The notes: a model not told the origin generated them from the letters alone. A stretch of DNA of 64,000 nt from [Clostridium] clostridioforme AGR2157 (GCF_000424325.1 NZ_AUJR01000017.1:1-64000), one strand, 5' to 3'. Counted from the first letter of the stretch, positions 33,934-43,243 are shown. Program-made: numbers and translations.

Positions 33934-33961
33934 GGCGGGTCTTTAAGGCCCGCCTTTTCCT
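33934..33961 (+). terminator. Rho-independent terminator
   Basis: GGCGGG (33934-33939) pairs with CCCGCC (33949-33954) and is followed by TTTTCCT. Confidence 0.75.
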
Positions 33962-34003
33962 ATGGAATGCATATCAAATCAAAATGAAGGAGGACATACC
34001 CTT

Positions 34004-34888
34004 ATGAATTTTCTCAAAAACAGAACTGTCATTGGTGTTATCTGTATTCTTTTGGCACTGATCATCTGCTTTGCAGTTACTCCGCTGTTTAATAAGACCA
34101 TCAGTGAAAAGACGGAAATCGTGCGTGTGGTAAAGCCGGTAAAGATTGGGGAGGAGATCACCGCAGATAAGGTTTCCGTTGTGGAAGTAGGCGGCTATAA
34201 CCTGCCGGAGGATGTGGTGCGGAATCTGGATACCGCCATTGGAAAGTTCGCCTCCGCAGACCTGGCAGTGGGAGACTACATCATCTCATCCAAGATTGCA
34301 GAGGAACCTGCCGCTGAGAATGCCTACCTTTACAACCTGACCGGCAAGAAGCAGGCAATCTCTGTTTCCCTGAAAGCCTTTGCCAACGGATTATCCGGAA
34401 AGCTGCAGAGCGGGGACATTGTGTCTGTGATTGCCCCGGATTACAAAAAGCAGGGTTCTACAGTGATTCCGCCGGAACTGCAGTATGTGGAGGTTATCGC
34501 AGTAACTGCAAACAGCGGCTATGATGCCAATACCAATACACAGAATGGGGAGGAGGATAACACAGAAAAAGAACTGCCCGGCACCGTCACTTTGTTAGTT
34601 ACCCCGGAGCAGAGTAAAATCCTTGCAGAGCTGGAGGCAGACGGGAAAGCACACATCTCCCTGGTGTTCCGTGGTACCCCTGAGCAGTCTGCGGCTTTCA
34701 TTTCTGCGCAGGAAACCGTTCTTTTGGAACTTTACCCGCCTGTGGAGGAAGAAACAGAAGATTCTGAATCCGGCGCTTTAGAGGAACAGACGGATGAGAG
34801 TGAAGCTTCTGAAACCGAACAGACAGATATTGCAGAAGATGAAACTGCCGAAACAGAAGGGGAAGTTTGGGAAAGCGAGGTGGAGTAG
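34004..34888 (+). CDS. CpaB/RcpC-like pilus assembly protein (SAF domain)
   Basis: The 294-residue protein has an N-terminal transmembrane anchor (VIGVICILLALIICFAVTPLF). An SAF domain follows (about 45-105, with VKPVKIGEEITADKVSVVEV and DLAVGDYIISSKI), then a beta domain including LQSGDIVSVIAPD and GTVTLLVTPEQSKIL. The C-terminus (about 250-294) is very acidic. CpaB proteins belong to Tad pilus machines. Start 34004 has GAAGGAGG upstream. Confidence 0.85.
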   Translation: MNFLKNRTVIGVICILLALIICFAVTPLFNKTISEKTEIVRVVKPVKIGEEITADKVSVVEVGGYNLPEDVVRNLDTAIGKFASADLAVGDYIISSKIAEEPAAENAYLYNLTGKKQAISVSLKAFANGLSGKLQSGDIVSVIAPDYKKQGSTVIPPELQYVEVIAVTANSGYDANTNTQNGEEDNTEKELPGTVTLLVTPEQSKILAELEADGKAHISLVFRGTPEQSAAFISAQETVLLELYPPVEEETEDSESGALEEQTDESEASETEQTDIAEDETAETEGEVWESEVE

Positions 34889-34891
34889 GGC

Positions 34892-35704
34892 GTGAACTTT
34901 TTGAAAAACAGCATTTTCAGCCGTAGTGCCGGTGGGGAAGACAGGGAGATGGAACCGGAAAACGATAACCAGATGCTGGCTGTCTGGGGCAGTCCCGGTT
35001 CCGGCAAGACCACTACAGCGGTCAAACTGGCTATGCGGCTGGCAATGCAGAAGCGGGATGTGGCTCTGCTTTTATGCGACATGAACACGCCCATGCTGCC
35101 CTGCATCTGTCCGCCCGGAGATCTGGAGGAAGAACATTCTCTTGGAAGCATCCTGGCTGCCAGCCATGTGTCGGAATCGCTGGTGCGCCATAACTGCATT
35201 TTCCATAAGAGATTCCGCCATCTGACCATCCTTGGAATGCGAAAAGGCGAGAATGAATATACCTATCCGGTCTATGAGCGTCAGCAGGCAGAGGAATTGT
35301 TAGACTGTCTGCGAAGCATAGCCCCCTATATCATCATTGACTGTGGCAGCCACATCGCCAACGATATCCTCTCGGCCATTGCGCTGATGGAGTCTGATGC
35401 AGTGCTGCGGCTGGTCAATTGTGATTTAAAATCCATCAGCTACCTCTCCAGTCAGCTTCCCCTGCTCAAAGAAAACCAGTGGGATGCGGATAAGCAGTAT
35501 AAGGTAGCAAGCAACGTGCGTCCCAATGAAGCCAGCGACCACATCGAGCAGGTGCTGGGAAGTGTGACCTTTCAGTTGCCCCATTCGCTGGAGCTGGCGG
35601 CACAGGTTCTGGAGGGAAATCTGTTTAAGGAACTGAGCTTAAAAGACAGCCGCGGGTATCGCAAAAACCTGGAAGCCATCACAAAGGAGGTGTTCGGATG
35701 TTAG
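34892..35704 (+). CDS. CpaE/TadZ-like ParA-type ATPase
   Basis: The 270-residue protein has a deviant Walker A, WGSPGSGKTTTAVKLAM, around residue 35 and a Walker B-like YIIIDCGSHIAND near 145. MinD/ParA-like ATPases of this kind place Tad pilus machines in the cell. The receiver-like N-terminal domain of longer CpaE proteins is absent. The start is GTG at 34892, 3 bases after the CpaB stop. Confidence 0.85.
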   Translation: MNFLKNSIFSRSAGGEDREMEPENDNQMLAVWGSPGSGKTTTAVKLAMRLAMQKRDVALLLCDMNTPMLPCICPPGDLEEEHSLGSILAASHVSESLVRHNCIFHKRFRHLTILGMRKGENEYTYPVYERQQAEELLDCLRSIAPYIIIDCGSHIANDILSAIALMESDAVLRLVNCDLKSISYLSSQLPLLKENQWDADKQYKVASNVRPNEASDHIEQVLGSVTFQLPHSLELAAQVLEGNLFKELSLKDSRGYRKNLEAITKEVFGC

Positions 35705-37365
35705 GGGAAAACCGGAGCAAAGCCGCATTTTCAGCGGGTTCTAAGGAATGTGTTCGGGAAGAAAAACCGCTGTTTGAAAGCAGTGAATCTTTCTCGGAAG
35801 CCCGGAAAAAATCGGAACACCTGCAGATTACCCCGGACGATCCGGCAGGGGAAAAAACATGGCCGGTAGCGCAGAAGGAAGAAGTGCCTGCAGAGCCGAA
35901 GCAGTCTGAGATAAGAAAGCCAGAACCAAAGCAGTCAGCATCAAAGCTGCCGGAAAGAGATACACCGGCTCCAAGGCTGGCCGCACCGGAAAAAGCCCGG
36001 ACACTCCGCACCCACGACCTGTTTTTTGCGGCAGAAGATAAGAGCCGGGAGTTTGCCTCTGTACTGCGGGAGGTGCAGGCATACCTTTCCAAAGAGTACA
36101 GCAGTCTGGTAACAGAGGATACCACCGATGAGGTGAAGGCACAGATCCGCCGCTTTGCCGGAAAGTATATTCAGGATCACCGCATTGCTGTGGAGGGGAT
36201 GACCACCGACCAGCTCATTGACGGGATCTATTCCGAAATGGCGGAGTTTGGCTTCCTGACCAAGTACATTTATGGGGAGGGCATTGAGGAAATCGATGTG
36301 AATGCCTGGGACGATGTGGAAGTGCAGTACTCCGGAGGCATCACAGAAAAGCTGACGGAGCATTTTGACAGCCCGGAACACGCCATCAACGTGGTGCGCC
36401 GGATGCTTCATGTATCCGGCATGGTGCTGGATGATGCCAGTCCAAGCGTTCTTGGGCATCTTTCCAAGAACATCAGAATTGCGGTATTAAAAAGCCCCAT
36501 TGTGGATGAAGATGTGGGGGTGGCTACTTCCATCCGAATCGTCAATCCCCAGAGCATGAAAAAAGAGGATTTTGTAAGAGGCGGGACAGCCACCGGACAG
36601 ATGCTGGACTTTTTATCGGAATGTATCCGCTATGGCATTTCGGTATGTGTGGCAGGAGCCACCAGCTCCGGAAAAACCACGCTGCTTGGGTGGTTACTTA
36701 CAACCATTCCGGACAGCAAACGTATCTACAGCATTGAAAACGGTTCCCGTGAGCTGGCGCTGGTACGCAGGGATGAGAAAGGACGTGTGAAAAACTCTGT
36801 CATCCATACCCTGACACGGGACAGTGAAAATGAGCGCCAGCGGGTAGATCAGATTGCACTGCTTGACATGGCCCTGCGGTTTAATCCGGATGTGATTGTG
36901 GTAGGTGAGATGCGCGGACCGGAGGCTAATGCCGCTCAGGAGGCAGCCCGTACCGGCGTGGCGGTGGTCACCACCATCCATTCCATGAGCTGTGATGCCA
37001 CTTACCGGCGTATGGTATCTTTGTGCAAACGAGCGGTAGATATGAGCGATGACACGCTGATGGGATTTGTGACGGAAGCCTATCCCATTGTGGCGTTCTG
37101 TAAACAGCTTGAAAATAAGGAGCGCCGCCTGATGGAGATCATGGAGTGCGAGATTCTGGCTGATGGCTCCCGGCGGTTTCGTCCGCTGTTCCAGTATCAG
37201 ATCAGTGAGAACCGGATTGAGGATGGCAGATTTATCATTACCGGCGAGCACTGTCAGGTGAATCCCATCTCGGAAAGCCTTGCCCGCCGTCTGATGGAAA
37301 ACGGGATGCCAAAGGAGATGCTGGCAAAGCTTCGCACCATCGGAAAGGAGGGAGAATCCCTATGA
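35698..37365 (+). CDS. CpaF/TadA pilus assembly ATPase (VirB11-like)
   Basis: The 555 residues hold a hydrophilic, disordered-looking first 100, then the secretion-ATPase N-domain and the RecA core. Walker A is GATSSGKTTLLGWL (about 319), the Asp box lies around SIENGSRELALVRR, Walker B is VIVVGEMRGPEA (about 398), and the His box is TTIHSMSCDATYRRM. It powers pilus extension and retraction. The gene overlaps the CpaE gene by 7 bases, with AAAGGAGG upstream. Confidence 0.93.
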   Translation: MLGENRSKAAFSAGSKECVREEKPLFESSESFSEARKKSEHLQITPDDPAGEKTWPVAQKEEVPAEPKQSEIRKPEPKQSASKLPERDTPAPRLAAPEKARTLRTHDLFFAAEDKSREFASVLREVQAYLSKEYSSLVTEDTTDEVKAQIRRFAGKYIQDHRIAVEGMTTDQLIDGIYSEMAEFGFLTKYIYGEGIEEIDVNAWDDVEVQYSGGITEKLTEHFDSPEHAINVVRRMLHVSGMVLDDASPSVLGHLSKNIRIAVLKSPIVDEDVGVATSIRIVNPQSMKKEDFVRGGTATGQMLDFLSECIRYGISVCVAGATSSGKTTLLGWLLTTIPDSKRIYSIENGSRELALVRRDEKGRVKNSVIHTLTRDSENERQRVDQIALLDMALRFNPDVIVVGEMRGPEANAAQEAARTGVAVVTTIHSMSCDATYRRMVSLCKRAVDMSDDTLMGFVTEAYPIVAFCKQLENKERRLMEIMECEILADGSRRFRPLFQYQISENRIEDGRFIITGEHCQVNPISESLARRLMENGMPKEMLAKLRTIGKEGESL

Positions 37366-38291
37366 CAGCAATCCAATTACTGGCCTGCGCAGGAATGATC
37401 GTGGGCGCTTTTTTGATTCTCGGATTAAAGCCGGTGGAGTTTACAGACAGTCTGTTTGCATTCCTGCTCTGGAAAAAAAGCAGCATCCGGGAGGATATAC
37501 GGGCTTCAACCGGCAGAAAGAAAGCCGGCCCCTTAAAAAGGGAAATCATGGAGGCACAGGCGGTGCTGGAAATGACCGGGCGAAGCAGACGTTTTTCTCT
37601 GGTTTGTGCCGCTTCCCTGGCGTTGTTTTGTACAGGCGGTTCCATCGCTATCCTGCTGGGCAATTTTTTCATGGCTCCGGTTCTGGCGGTGGGGTTTATG
37701 TTCCTGCCCTTCTGGTATGTGAAGCTGACTGCCAACCACTATAAGAAAGACATTGCTGCGGAACTGGAAACAGCCCTGTCCGTGGTAACCACCGCCTATC
37801 TTCGTACAGAGGATATCGTGACAGCGGTGGATGAGAATATCGCTTACTTAAATCCTCCGGTTTCCAAAGTGTTCCGGGAATTTCTGATGCAGATCAAGCT
37901 GGTAAATCCAGATGTGGAGGCGGCACTGCGGACCATGAAAAGCCGCATTGACAATGAGGTGTTCCGGGAATGGTGCGATGCCCTGTGCGACTGCCAGCAT
38001 GACCGCAGCCTGAAAACTACTCTGACCCCTATCGTAGCCAAACTTTCCGATATGCGCAATGTCAATGCAGAACTGGAATATCTGGTTGCGGAGCCAAGGA
38101 AAGAGTTCCTGATCATGGTGTTTTTTGTGGTAGGCAACATCCCGCTGATGCACCTGCTCAATCAAGAATGGTACGATGTTCTGATGCACACGCCGCTGGG
38201 ACAGATTATTCTGGCTGTTACTGCAGCGGTTATTTTTATCTCGGCCAGCTTTGTGGTAAAGCTGACCCATCCCATCGAATACAGGAGGTGA
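37362..38291 (+). CDS. TadB-like pilus inner-membrane platform protein
   Basis: The 309-residue protein has hydrophobic segments at about 5-25, 85-125, 245-265 and 275-295, around a cytoplasmic T2SSF-like helical domain (ELETALSVVTTAYLRTEDIVTAVDENI). TadB and TadC form the platform that couples the ATPase to pilus growth. It overlaps cpaF by 4 bases. Confidence 0.85.
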   Translation: MTAIQLLACAGMIVGAFLILGLKPVEFTDSLFAFLLWKKSSIREDIRASTGRKKAGPLKREIMEAQAVLEMTGRSRRFSLVCAASLALFCTGGSIAILLGNFFMAPVLAVGFMFLPFWYVKLTANHYKKDIAAELETALSVVTTAYLRTEDIVTAVDENIAYLNPPVSKVFREFLMQIKLVNPDVEAALRTMKSRIDNEVFREWCDALCDCQHDRSLKTTLTPIVAKLSDMRNVNAELEYLVAEPRKEFLIMVFFVVGNIPLMHLLNQEWYDVLMHTPLGQIILAVTAAVIFISASFVVKLTHPIEYRR

Positions 38292-38295
38292 TGCC

Positions 38296-39168
38296 ATGAC
38301 GGGACTGTTATTTTTATTCGGGCTGTTCCTTGCCCTGGGGCTGTTCTTTCTGGCGGCATCCATCCTGCGGCTCCCCACCATAGGTACAGCCAAGGCCATG
38401 CTTGGAACTGTGAAACAGGAAAAAAAGGCAGCCAAAACCATAGAAACCTATCTGATGACCGTGGCAGTGCGGCTGGCGAAGTATATCCGCATGGATGAGT
38501 ACAAACGCAGCCGGATGCACAACGTGTTAAAGGCCAGCGGCATGAACCTGACACCGGAGGTGTACCAGGCGTATGCCTTTGTGAAGGCTGGAGCGATTCT
38601 TCTGGGCGTGATTCCCTGTGTGTTTCTCCTGCCTCTTTTGTCGCCGGTTGTAATCATTTTGTCTCTGCTCACTTATTTTAAGGAAAGCCAGAAAGCAGAT
38701 GAGCGGCTGAAGGCAAAACGGGATGAGATCGAGGGGGAACTGCCACGGCTGGTGGCAACCATTGAGCAGGAACTGAAAGCCAGCCGCAATGTTATTGGTA
38801 TGTTGGAACGCTTTAAGGGAAATGCGGGGGCAGCCCTCACCGGGGAGCTGGATATCCTGTTAGCAGATATGCGCTCCTCCAACTATGAGGCAGCGCTGAC
38901 CCGGTTTGAGGCAAGGCTTAATTCCCCCATGCTTTCTGACGTGGTGCGGGGACTGATTGGAGTGCTGCGTGGGGATGACAGCTCTGTGTATTTCCAGATG
39001 CTGGCCCACGACTTCAAACAGCTGGAGCTGCAGAGGCTCAAAGCCCAGGCGCAGAAAATCCCTCCCAAAATCAGGGTGTTTTCTTTTGCCATGCTGATGT
39101 GCTTTTTATTAACCTATCTGGTAATCATCGCTTATGTAGCGGTAACCAGTCTGGGTGGAATGTTTTAG
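38296..39168 (+). CDS. TadC-like pilus inner-membrane platform protein
   Basis: The 290-residue protein belongs to the same family as the preceding gene. It has an N-terminal helix (3-25), two central helices (about 95-125), a T2SSF domain (ELPRLVATIEQELKASRNVIGMLERF) and a C-terminal membrane helix. It follows TadB by 4 bases, the usual Tad order. The SD is ACAGGAGG. Confidence 0.87.
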   Translation: MTGLLFLFGLFLALGLFFLAASILRLPTIGTAKAMLGTVKQEKKAAKTIETYLMTVAVRLAKYIRMDEYKRSRMHNVLKASGMNLTPEVYQAYAFVKAGAILLGVIPCVFLLPLLSPVVIILSLLTYFKESQKADERLKAKRDEIEGELPRLVATIEQELKASRNVIGMLERFKGNAGAALTGELDILLADMRSSNYEAALTRFEARLNSPMLSDVVRGLIGVLRGDDSSVYFQMLAHDFKQLELQRLKAQAQKIPPKIRVFSFAMLMCFLLTYLVIIAYVAVTSLGGMF

Positions 39169-39183
39169 GAAAGGAGAGAGGCG

Positions 39184-39477
39184 ATGCGCTTAAAGGAATG
39201 GATCGAGAGTCATCCACAGAGCAGCTTTGACATGATGACACCGGGCGGCTATGTCTTTCTGACACCGAAGCAGGCAAAAGAGCTTTTGGAAGGAAAGGAT
39301 ATGAAAGCACATCTCGGTATTTCAGGATATGATATAACGGTATCTGCGGAGGAACTGCTTGCGCAGAACGTGGTAAATGTCAAATGGGACGGGGCTGTCT
39401 GTCATATGCTTACGGACTATATACAGAAAAGGGAACCGGAGCTGCCTGCTCCCGGACAGGGGGTGGTGATGTGCTGA
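39184..39477 (+). CDS. ICE hypothetical protein in the Tad cluster
   Basis: The 97-residue soluble protein (DMMTPGGYVFLTPKQAKELLEGKD, then ISGYDITVSAEELLAQNVVNVKWD) has no family I recognise. It lies between TadC and a pilin-like DUF4320 gene, overlapping the latter by 7 bases, so it is presumably tied to pilus production. The SD is AAAGGAGAGAGG. Confidence 0.6.
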   Translation: MRLKEWIESHPQSSFDMMTPGGYVFLTPKQAKELLEGKDMKAHLGISGYDITVSAEELLAQNVVNVKWDGAVCHMLTDYIQKREPELPAPGQGVVMC

Positions 39478-39878
39478 AAAAACTAAAAGATAAGCTCAGA
39501 TGCAGACGCGGGGAAGGCTATGTGGATGTGGTCGTGCTGGTTCTGTGTGCCATGCTGGTTTTGGCGCTGGCTATTCGGGTGCTGCCGGTGTTTATTGCCA
39601 AACAGCAGCTGGATACCTTTGCCACGGAACTGGTGAGGGAGGCTGAAATCTCCGGCAGGGTTGGTTTGGAAACCTCCCGGAGAGCTGCTGTTCTGCGTGA
39701 AAAAACAGGTCTTGACCCGGATATCACATGGTCGGCAGGCGGCAGGATACAGCTGAACAGTGAAGTGACGGTCTTTCTGACACTTCAGACCAACATCGGT
39801 TTATTTGGAGATTTTGGTTTGTTTCCTATCACGCTTCGGGCGCAGGCCACCGGAAAATCCGAAGTTTACTGGAAGTGA
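39471..39878 (+). CDS. DUF4320 family pilin-like protein
   Basis: The 135-residue protein has a basic leader, the motif GEGYVDVVVLVL and one long hydrophobic segment, followed by an extracytoplasmic domain. That is the plan of a minor pilin or TadE-like protein. The shared EGYVD motif suggests processing by the cluster's prepilin peptidase. The start is GTG 39471, inside the end of the previous gene and behind GGGGGTGGTG. Confidence 0.75.
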   Translation: MLKKLKDKLRCRRGEGYVDVVVLVLCAMLVLALAIRVLPVFIAKQQLDTFATELVREAEISGRVGLETSRRAAVLREKTGLDPDITWSAGGRIQLNSEVTVFLTLQTNIGLFGDFGLFPITLRAQATGKSEVYWK

Positions 39879-39891
39879 GGTGAGGACAGGC

Positions 39892-40452
39892 TTGCTTAAA
39901 AAACTAAGAATCATTTTGAAAGACAAAAGCGGAGTATCTTTTCCCCTGGTGATCGGCGTTACCCTGTCACTTCTGCTCATCTTTTGCGGCGTCAGTGAGT
40001 ATTTCCGGCTTCAGATTATTGCTGCCGGTGTCCGGGATGCAGTGGAGGATGCCATCATTTCTACGGTAAATGATAATTACGCCGGGGTGTACCATGGTGT
40101 CCGGGAGGGATATTCAGGCGGATATATGCCTTACGGAGAAGGGGAATGGGAGGAAACGCTGGATGAAGGGGATATTTATGCCAGAATCGATGAGGTTCTC
40201 GGGACCAGAAAGAGCGGCGGGCGTCATGTGAAATTCGCAGGGGACAGCGGAAATGTTGTAGAATTTGCCTTGACGGATTTAAATGTAACGCTCCGCAATG
40301 CGCCTCTTGCGCCCTCTGATCCGGGAAATGCACAGCGTTTTGAAGCGGAGGCGGTCATCAGGCTGGAAGTTCCTGTCCGATTTGGCAGAAAACTCCTGCC
40401 ATCCATGCACATCACTTTGCGGGTTCAGGCAGGTTATATTGAGGTATTCTAA
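39892..40452 (+). CDS. TadE-like pseudopilin
   Basis: The 186-residue protein has a short basic leader, then KSGVSFPLVIGVTLSLLLIFCGVSEYF, a hydrophobic segment like those of TadE/pilin-like proteins, and an exported beta-rich domain. The best start is TTG at 39892, with GAGGTGAGGA 5-6 bases upstream; GTG at 39880 is an alternative. No ATG is well placed. It ends the pilin-like trio of this cluster. Confidence 0.7.
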   Translation: MLKKLRIILKDKSGVSFPLVIGVTLSLLLIFCGVSEYFRLQIIAAGVRDAVEDAIISTVNDNYAGVYHGVREGYSGGYMPYGEGEWEETLDEGDIYARIDEVLGTRKSGGRHVKFAGDSGNVVEFALTDLNVTLRNAPLAPSDPGNAQRFEAEAVIRLEVPVRFGRKLLPSMHITLRVQAGYIEVF

Positions 40453-40614
40453 AAAGATTCGGGAAGAATCAGGGAATTTAGTAGACTTTCAGGCGATGAT
40501 GTAGTATGTGTGGTGTACAGGAAGAAAAGCAGCATGATTTCAGACAGGCGGCAGATGCTGCAGCTTGTCATAAGTACAAGGAGAGTTATACCGAAAAGAA
40601 GGAGGAGAGCGCAT
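40453..40614. other. Gap of 162 bases, no gene
   Basis: The frame of the next gene is open through this stretch from 40510, but it has no SD and its basic, irregular residues look noncoding. No promoter or terminator is clear. Confidence 0.4.
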
Positions 40615-41211
40615 ATGAAATGGACAGAAAAGAAAAAAAGAAACCTGACTGTGGCAGGAGGCATTGTGTTTGGAGTGATATTGGTGGCAGCCATCGCAAT
40701 GCAGTTTGGAAAAACTCCGGTTACCGGGGATAAGATGGCGAAGGAGAGTCAGACGGATGTGGAGCTTGAGATAGATCCCGGAAAAACAGAAAGCGGAATG
40801 GAAAGCAAAGAAGAACCGGATGAAACGGAGCGTGATGTGGTAATTCGCCCCGATACCGGAGAAGGGACAACCGGTGCGGAGACAGAAAGGCCGGTGTACA
40901 GCCGTCCGGCCCAGACCGATCAGACCAAGCAGAGCATTCAACCGGAGGCAACAAAACCGGCGGCTCCCAGTGAGGAAGTACTGAAAGATCCGACACAAAA
41001 ACCAGACGGGACTGTGGTGGATACCCCGCCGGAACCGGTAGACCATGAACAGGTAGAAACACCGGTCCAGACTGAGCCAGCACCTGGAGAGCCACAGGCC
41101 GGAGATACGAAAGATGGTCAGGAGATGGAAATCTGGATGGCGGTGGTGGAGGCATGGGACAGGGAACCAGTCAGAACAGCTGGTCGCCGGGAAATGAAGG
41201 TGTGCGGGTAA
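40615..41211 (+). CDS. DUF6550-like membrane-anchored protein with an apparently aberrant C-terminus
   Basis: From ATG 40615 (AAGAAGGAGGAG upstream) the protein has 198 residues: a basic start, one transmembrane segment (NLTVAGGIVFGVILVAAIAM) and a Pro/Thr/Glu-rich extracytoplasmic stalk. After about GDTKDGQ the sequence changes to residues (EMEIWMAVVEAWDREP...) that look like an out-of-frame reading of the next gene (GDGNLDGGGGGMGQG in the other frame). The short sequence AGATGG occurs at the switch, so a microhomology deletion may have removed its true end. The family call is from memory. Confidence 0.55.
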   Translation: MKWTEKKKRNLTVAGGIVFGVILVAAIAMQFGKTPVTGDKMAKESQTDVELEIDPGKTESGMESKEEPDETERDVVIRPDTGEGTTGAETERPVYSRPAQTDQTKQSIQPEATKPAAPSEEVLKDPTQKPDGTVVDTPPEPVDHEQVETPVQTEPAPGEPQAGDTKDGQEMEIWMAVVEAWDREPVRTAGRREMKVCG

Positions 41212-42744
41212 CCGTCATCCGGGCAGCGGACCGGGCGGTGGTAACAAGATCGGTTGACCTGACAAATAAGAAGCCTAAGATTGTGTATTCTTTTGGAAAA
41301 GTCAGCAAAGCCATATACACAGGGGACAGCGTTGTCCGTCAATACGGGCGCTTATGAATATGTGAATCCGGCTCAGTCGCTTCCCCGGATCATTAGTTCC
41401 AAAAGCCTTGGCGCGGCAAATATCGAAGCCATCAAAAGTTATTTCACAGATGAGCAGGTAGTCAGAAGCATTGCAGGCTTGACAGGAATGGATTTTGATA
41501 CCTTGATAAACGGGGATTACCGGCTGTTAATTGAGCCAATCAGCTTTTTAAAATTTCAGGGAAATCTGATTGCCTGTACAGCAACCGAGGCAGCACTTTA
41601 TGATGAGCAGACAAGCGGAAATGTGCGGGCAGTTCTTCCAACGGTTGGATTCCAGAACCTGCCTCTCTCTATGTTTTTGGAAACGCCGGACCTTGGCTAT
41701 CCGGCGTGGGGAGGCCCAAGATCCGGTGTCCGGAGCAACAGGGAAATCAAGAGTTCTCTGGGCTTAGGCGTGGTGCGCTTCAATGAAGCACCTCCGGAAC
41801 CGCCAGAGGTCAGTACTTATGACTATGAGTACCGTACCAACACAGAGGTCATTACCGCAGTGGATGTGAGCGGAGGCCAGAGTGATCCAGATGATCCGGT
41901 ATCTGTCACATTTCATGTAGGAGGTCGCAGCTATACCGTGAACAATGTGTATTATCCGGAAGGAGACAGTCAGCTTGCGTGGATACGCTGGACAACGCCT
42001 GATACGCCCCAGACCATGACGATCACAGTCAATGTGCATGGAGGCGGATCTGTCACGGACGGAACCATTCTTGTGAATATCGTAGATCTGGATGAGAATC
42101 CTCCGCCGGATCCCAATGCTGATGATCGTAATGACGGATTTACAAGACCGGCAGTGCCGGATAATCCGCAGGTTACTTCAGCAAGCTGGGGTGTCTGGCG
42201 TCCCTGGTGGCAGCCTGACTGGATCTGGCACAGTGGAGATGAGGATGATGACGGATATTGGTGCGATCATGGATGGTGGGAGTTTGATTTTGACCGCTAT
42301 AGTGCCAGCTTATCTGCAGATATGAGAATTATTCCGGATGAAAAATCCCCGACAGCCAGTGGCAGGACGATGAAGTCCGGCTATGGATTTAATGAAACAG
42401 TTACCACCCACGTCAGCACCAGCCAGAGTTCTGCAGTGACAGCGGCGCAGAATGCGGTAACTTACTTCCCGGAATTTCAATATGAGGAATACTGGAGGCT
42501 GCTTGAGCGGATGAGCGGCGGCTACGATATGACCCATGAATTTAAAGAAAACCGCTACAGCACTTATAACCGGCGTACCCATTTCACACCAATCTGGTAT
42601 CCGGATGGAAGCTATATGCCTTATACCTGGCTGATTGACTGCTGGACACCAGCCGGGATGCTTTCCATGAATCTGACGGATGCCCTTACGATTGACGGAA
42701 ACCTGTGGAGTGACTGGCACATCGCACCCCAGTTTCCAGAGTAA
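41121..42744 (+). pseudogene. Large Tad-cluster surface/secreted protein, 5' truncated and frameshifted
   Basis: Reading frame A (41121 onward) gives GDGNLDGGGGGMGQG.. to SKAIYTG. Frame B then continues TALSVNTGAYEYVNPAQSLPRIISSKSLG to a stop at 42742-42744. The two join if one G is removed from GGGG at 41322-41325. No start codon or signal peptide precedes frame A, whereas an exported protein of this kind should have one. Frame B alone is 487 residues from ATG 41281. It contains Trp-rich segments (WGVWRPWWQPDWIW). Function is unknown; the position suggests a pilus-tip or surface protein. Confidence 0.6.
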
Positions 42745-42756
42745 GGAGGTCAGTCT

Positions 42757-43221
42757 ATGGCATATGAAAGAATGGATAAACCTGCCGGATCTGTTTACCA
42801 CTACACCAGGCGGGAGAATGTTCCCGCTATCCTTAAGGACGGACGTATCCGGCGCATGGGTGACATAGAGTGCTGGGTGTGTACGTCTCTGGAGGATACA
42901 CTGGCCCTGATGCGGGATACGGTTATGAAGGAGGGAAGGCCCTATTATAAGGCGGGCGGGATACTGGGACATTACCCCAGATTTGTGCCGGAGGATTATG
43001 TGATTCTGAAGCTGGAACCCCGCTATCAGAACGGTCAGTGGGTACGCTGGAATCAGGAAGTGCCGCCGGGTAGCCCGCCGGAACTTGTAGAGGCCGCCCA
43101 TGTGTTCAGCCAAAGAAAATTGGGATATCGGGGCAATCTGAAATTCTATCCCCATCCGGAAATCATAGAGATAGCTCTCCTGCTGGCAGAACAGAGCCAT
43201 CAGCAGGTGCTTTCCATGTAA
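42757..43221 (+). CDS. ICE hypothetical protein with an ADP-ribosyltransferase-like opening motif
   Basis: The 154-residue cytosolic protein opens with GSVYHYTRRENVPAILKDGRIR, which resembles the NAD-binding start of DarT/DUF4433 and related ART folds (YHxT..N..IL..G). The rest (CWVCTSLEDTLALMRDTVM) shows no confirmed catalytic Glu. It may be an effector or nucleic-acid-modifying protein; this is resemblance only. The SD TAAGGAGG is strong. Confidence 0.5.
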   Translation: MAYERMDKPAGSVYHYTRRENVPAILKDGRIRRMGDIECWVCTSLEDTLALMRDTVMKEGRPYYKAGGILGHYPRFVPEDYVILKLEPRYQNGQWVRWNQEVPPGSPPELVEAAHVFSQRKLGYRGNLKFYPHPEIIEIALLLAEQSHQQVLSM

Positions 43222-43243
43222 CAAATAACAGCAGAAAAAGAAC

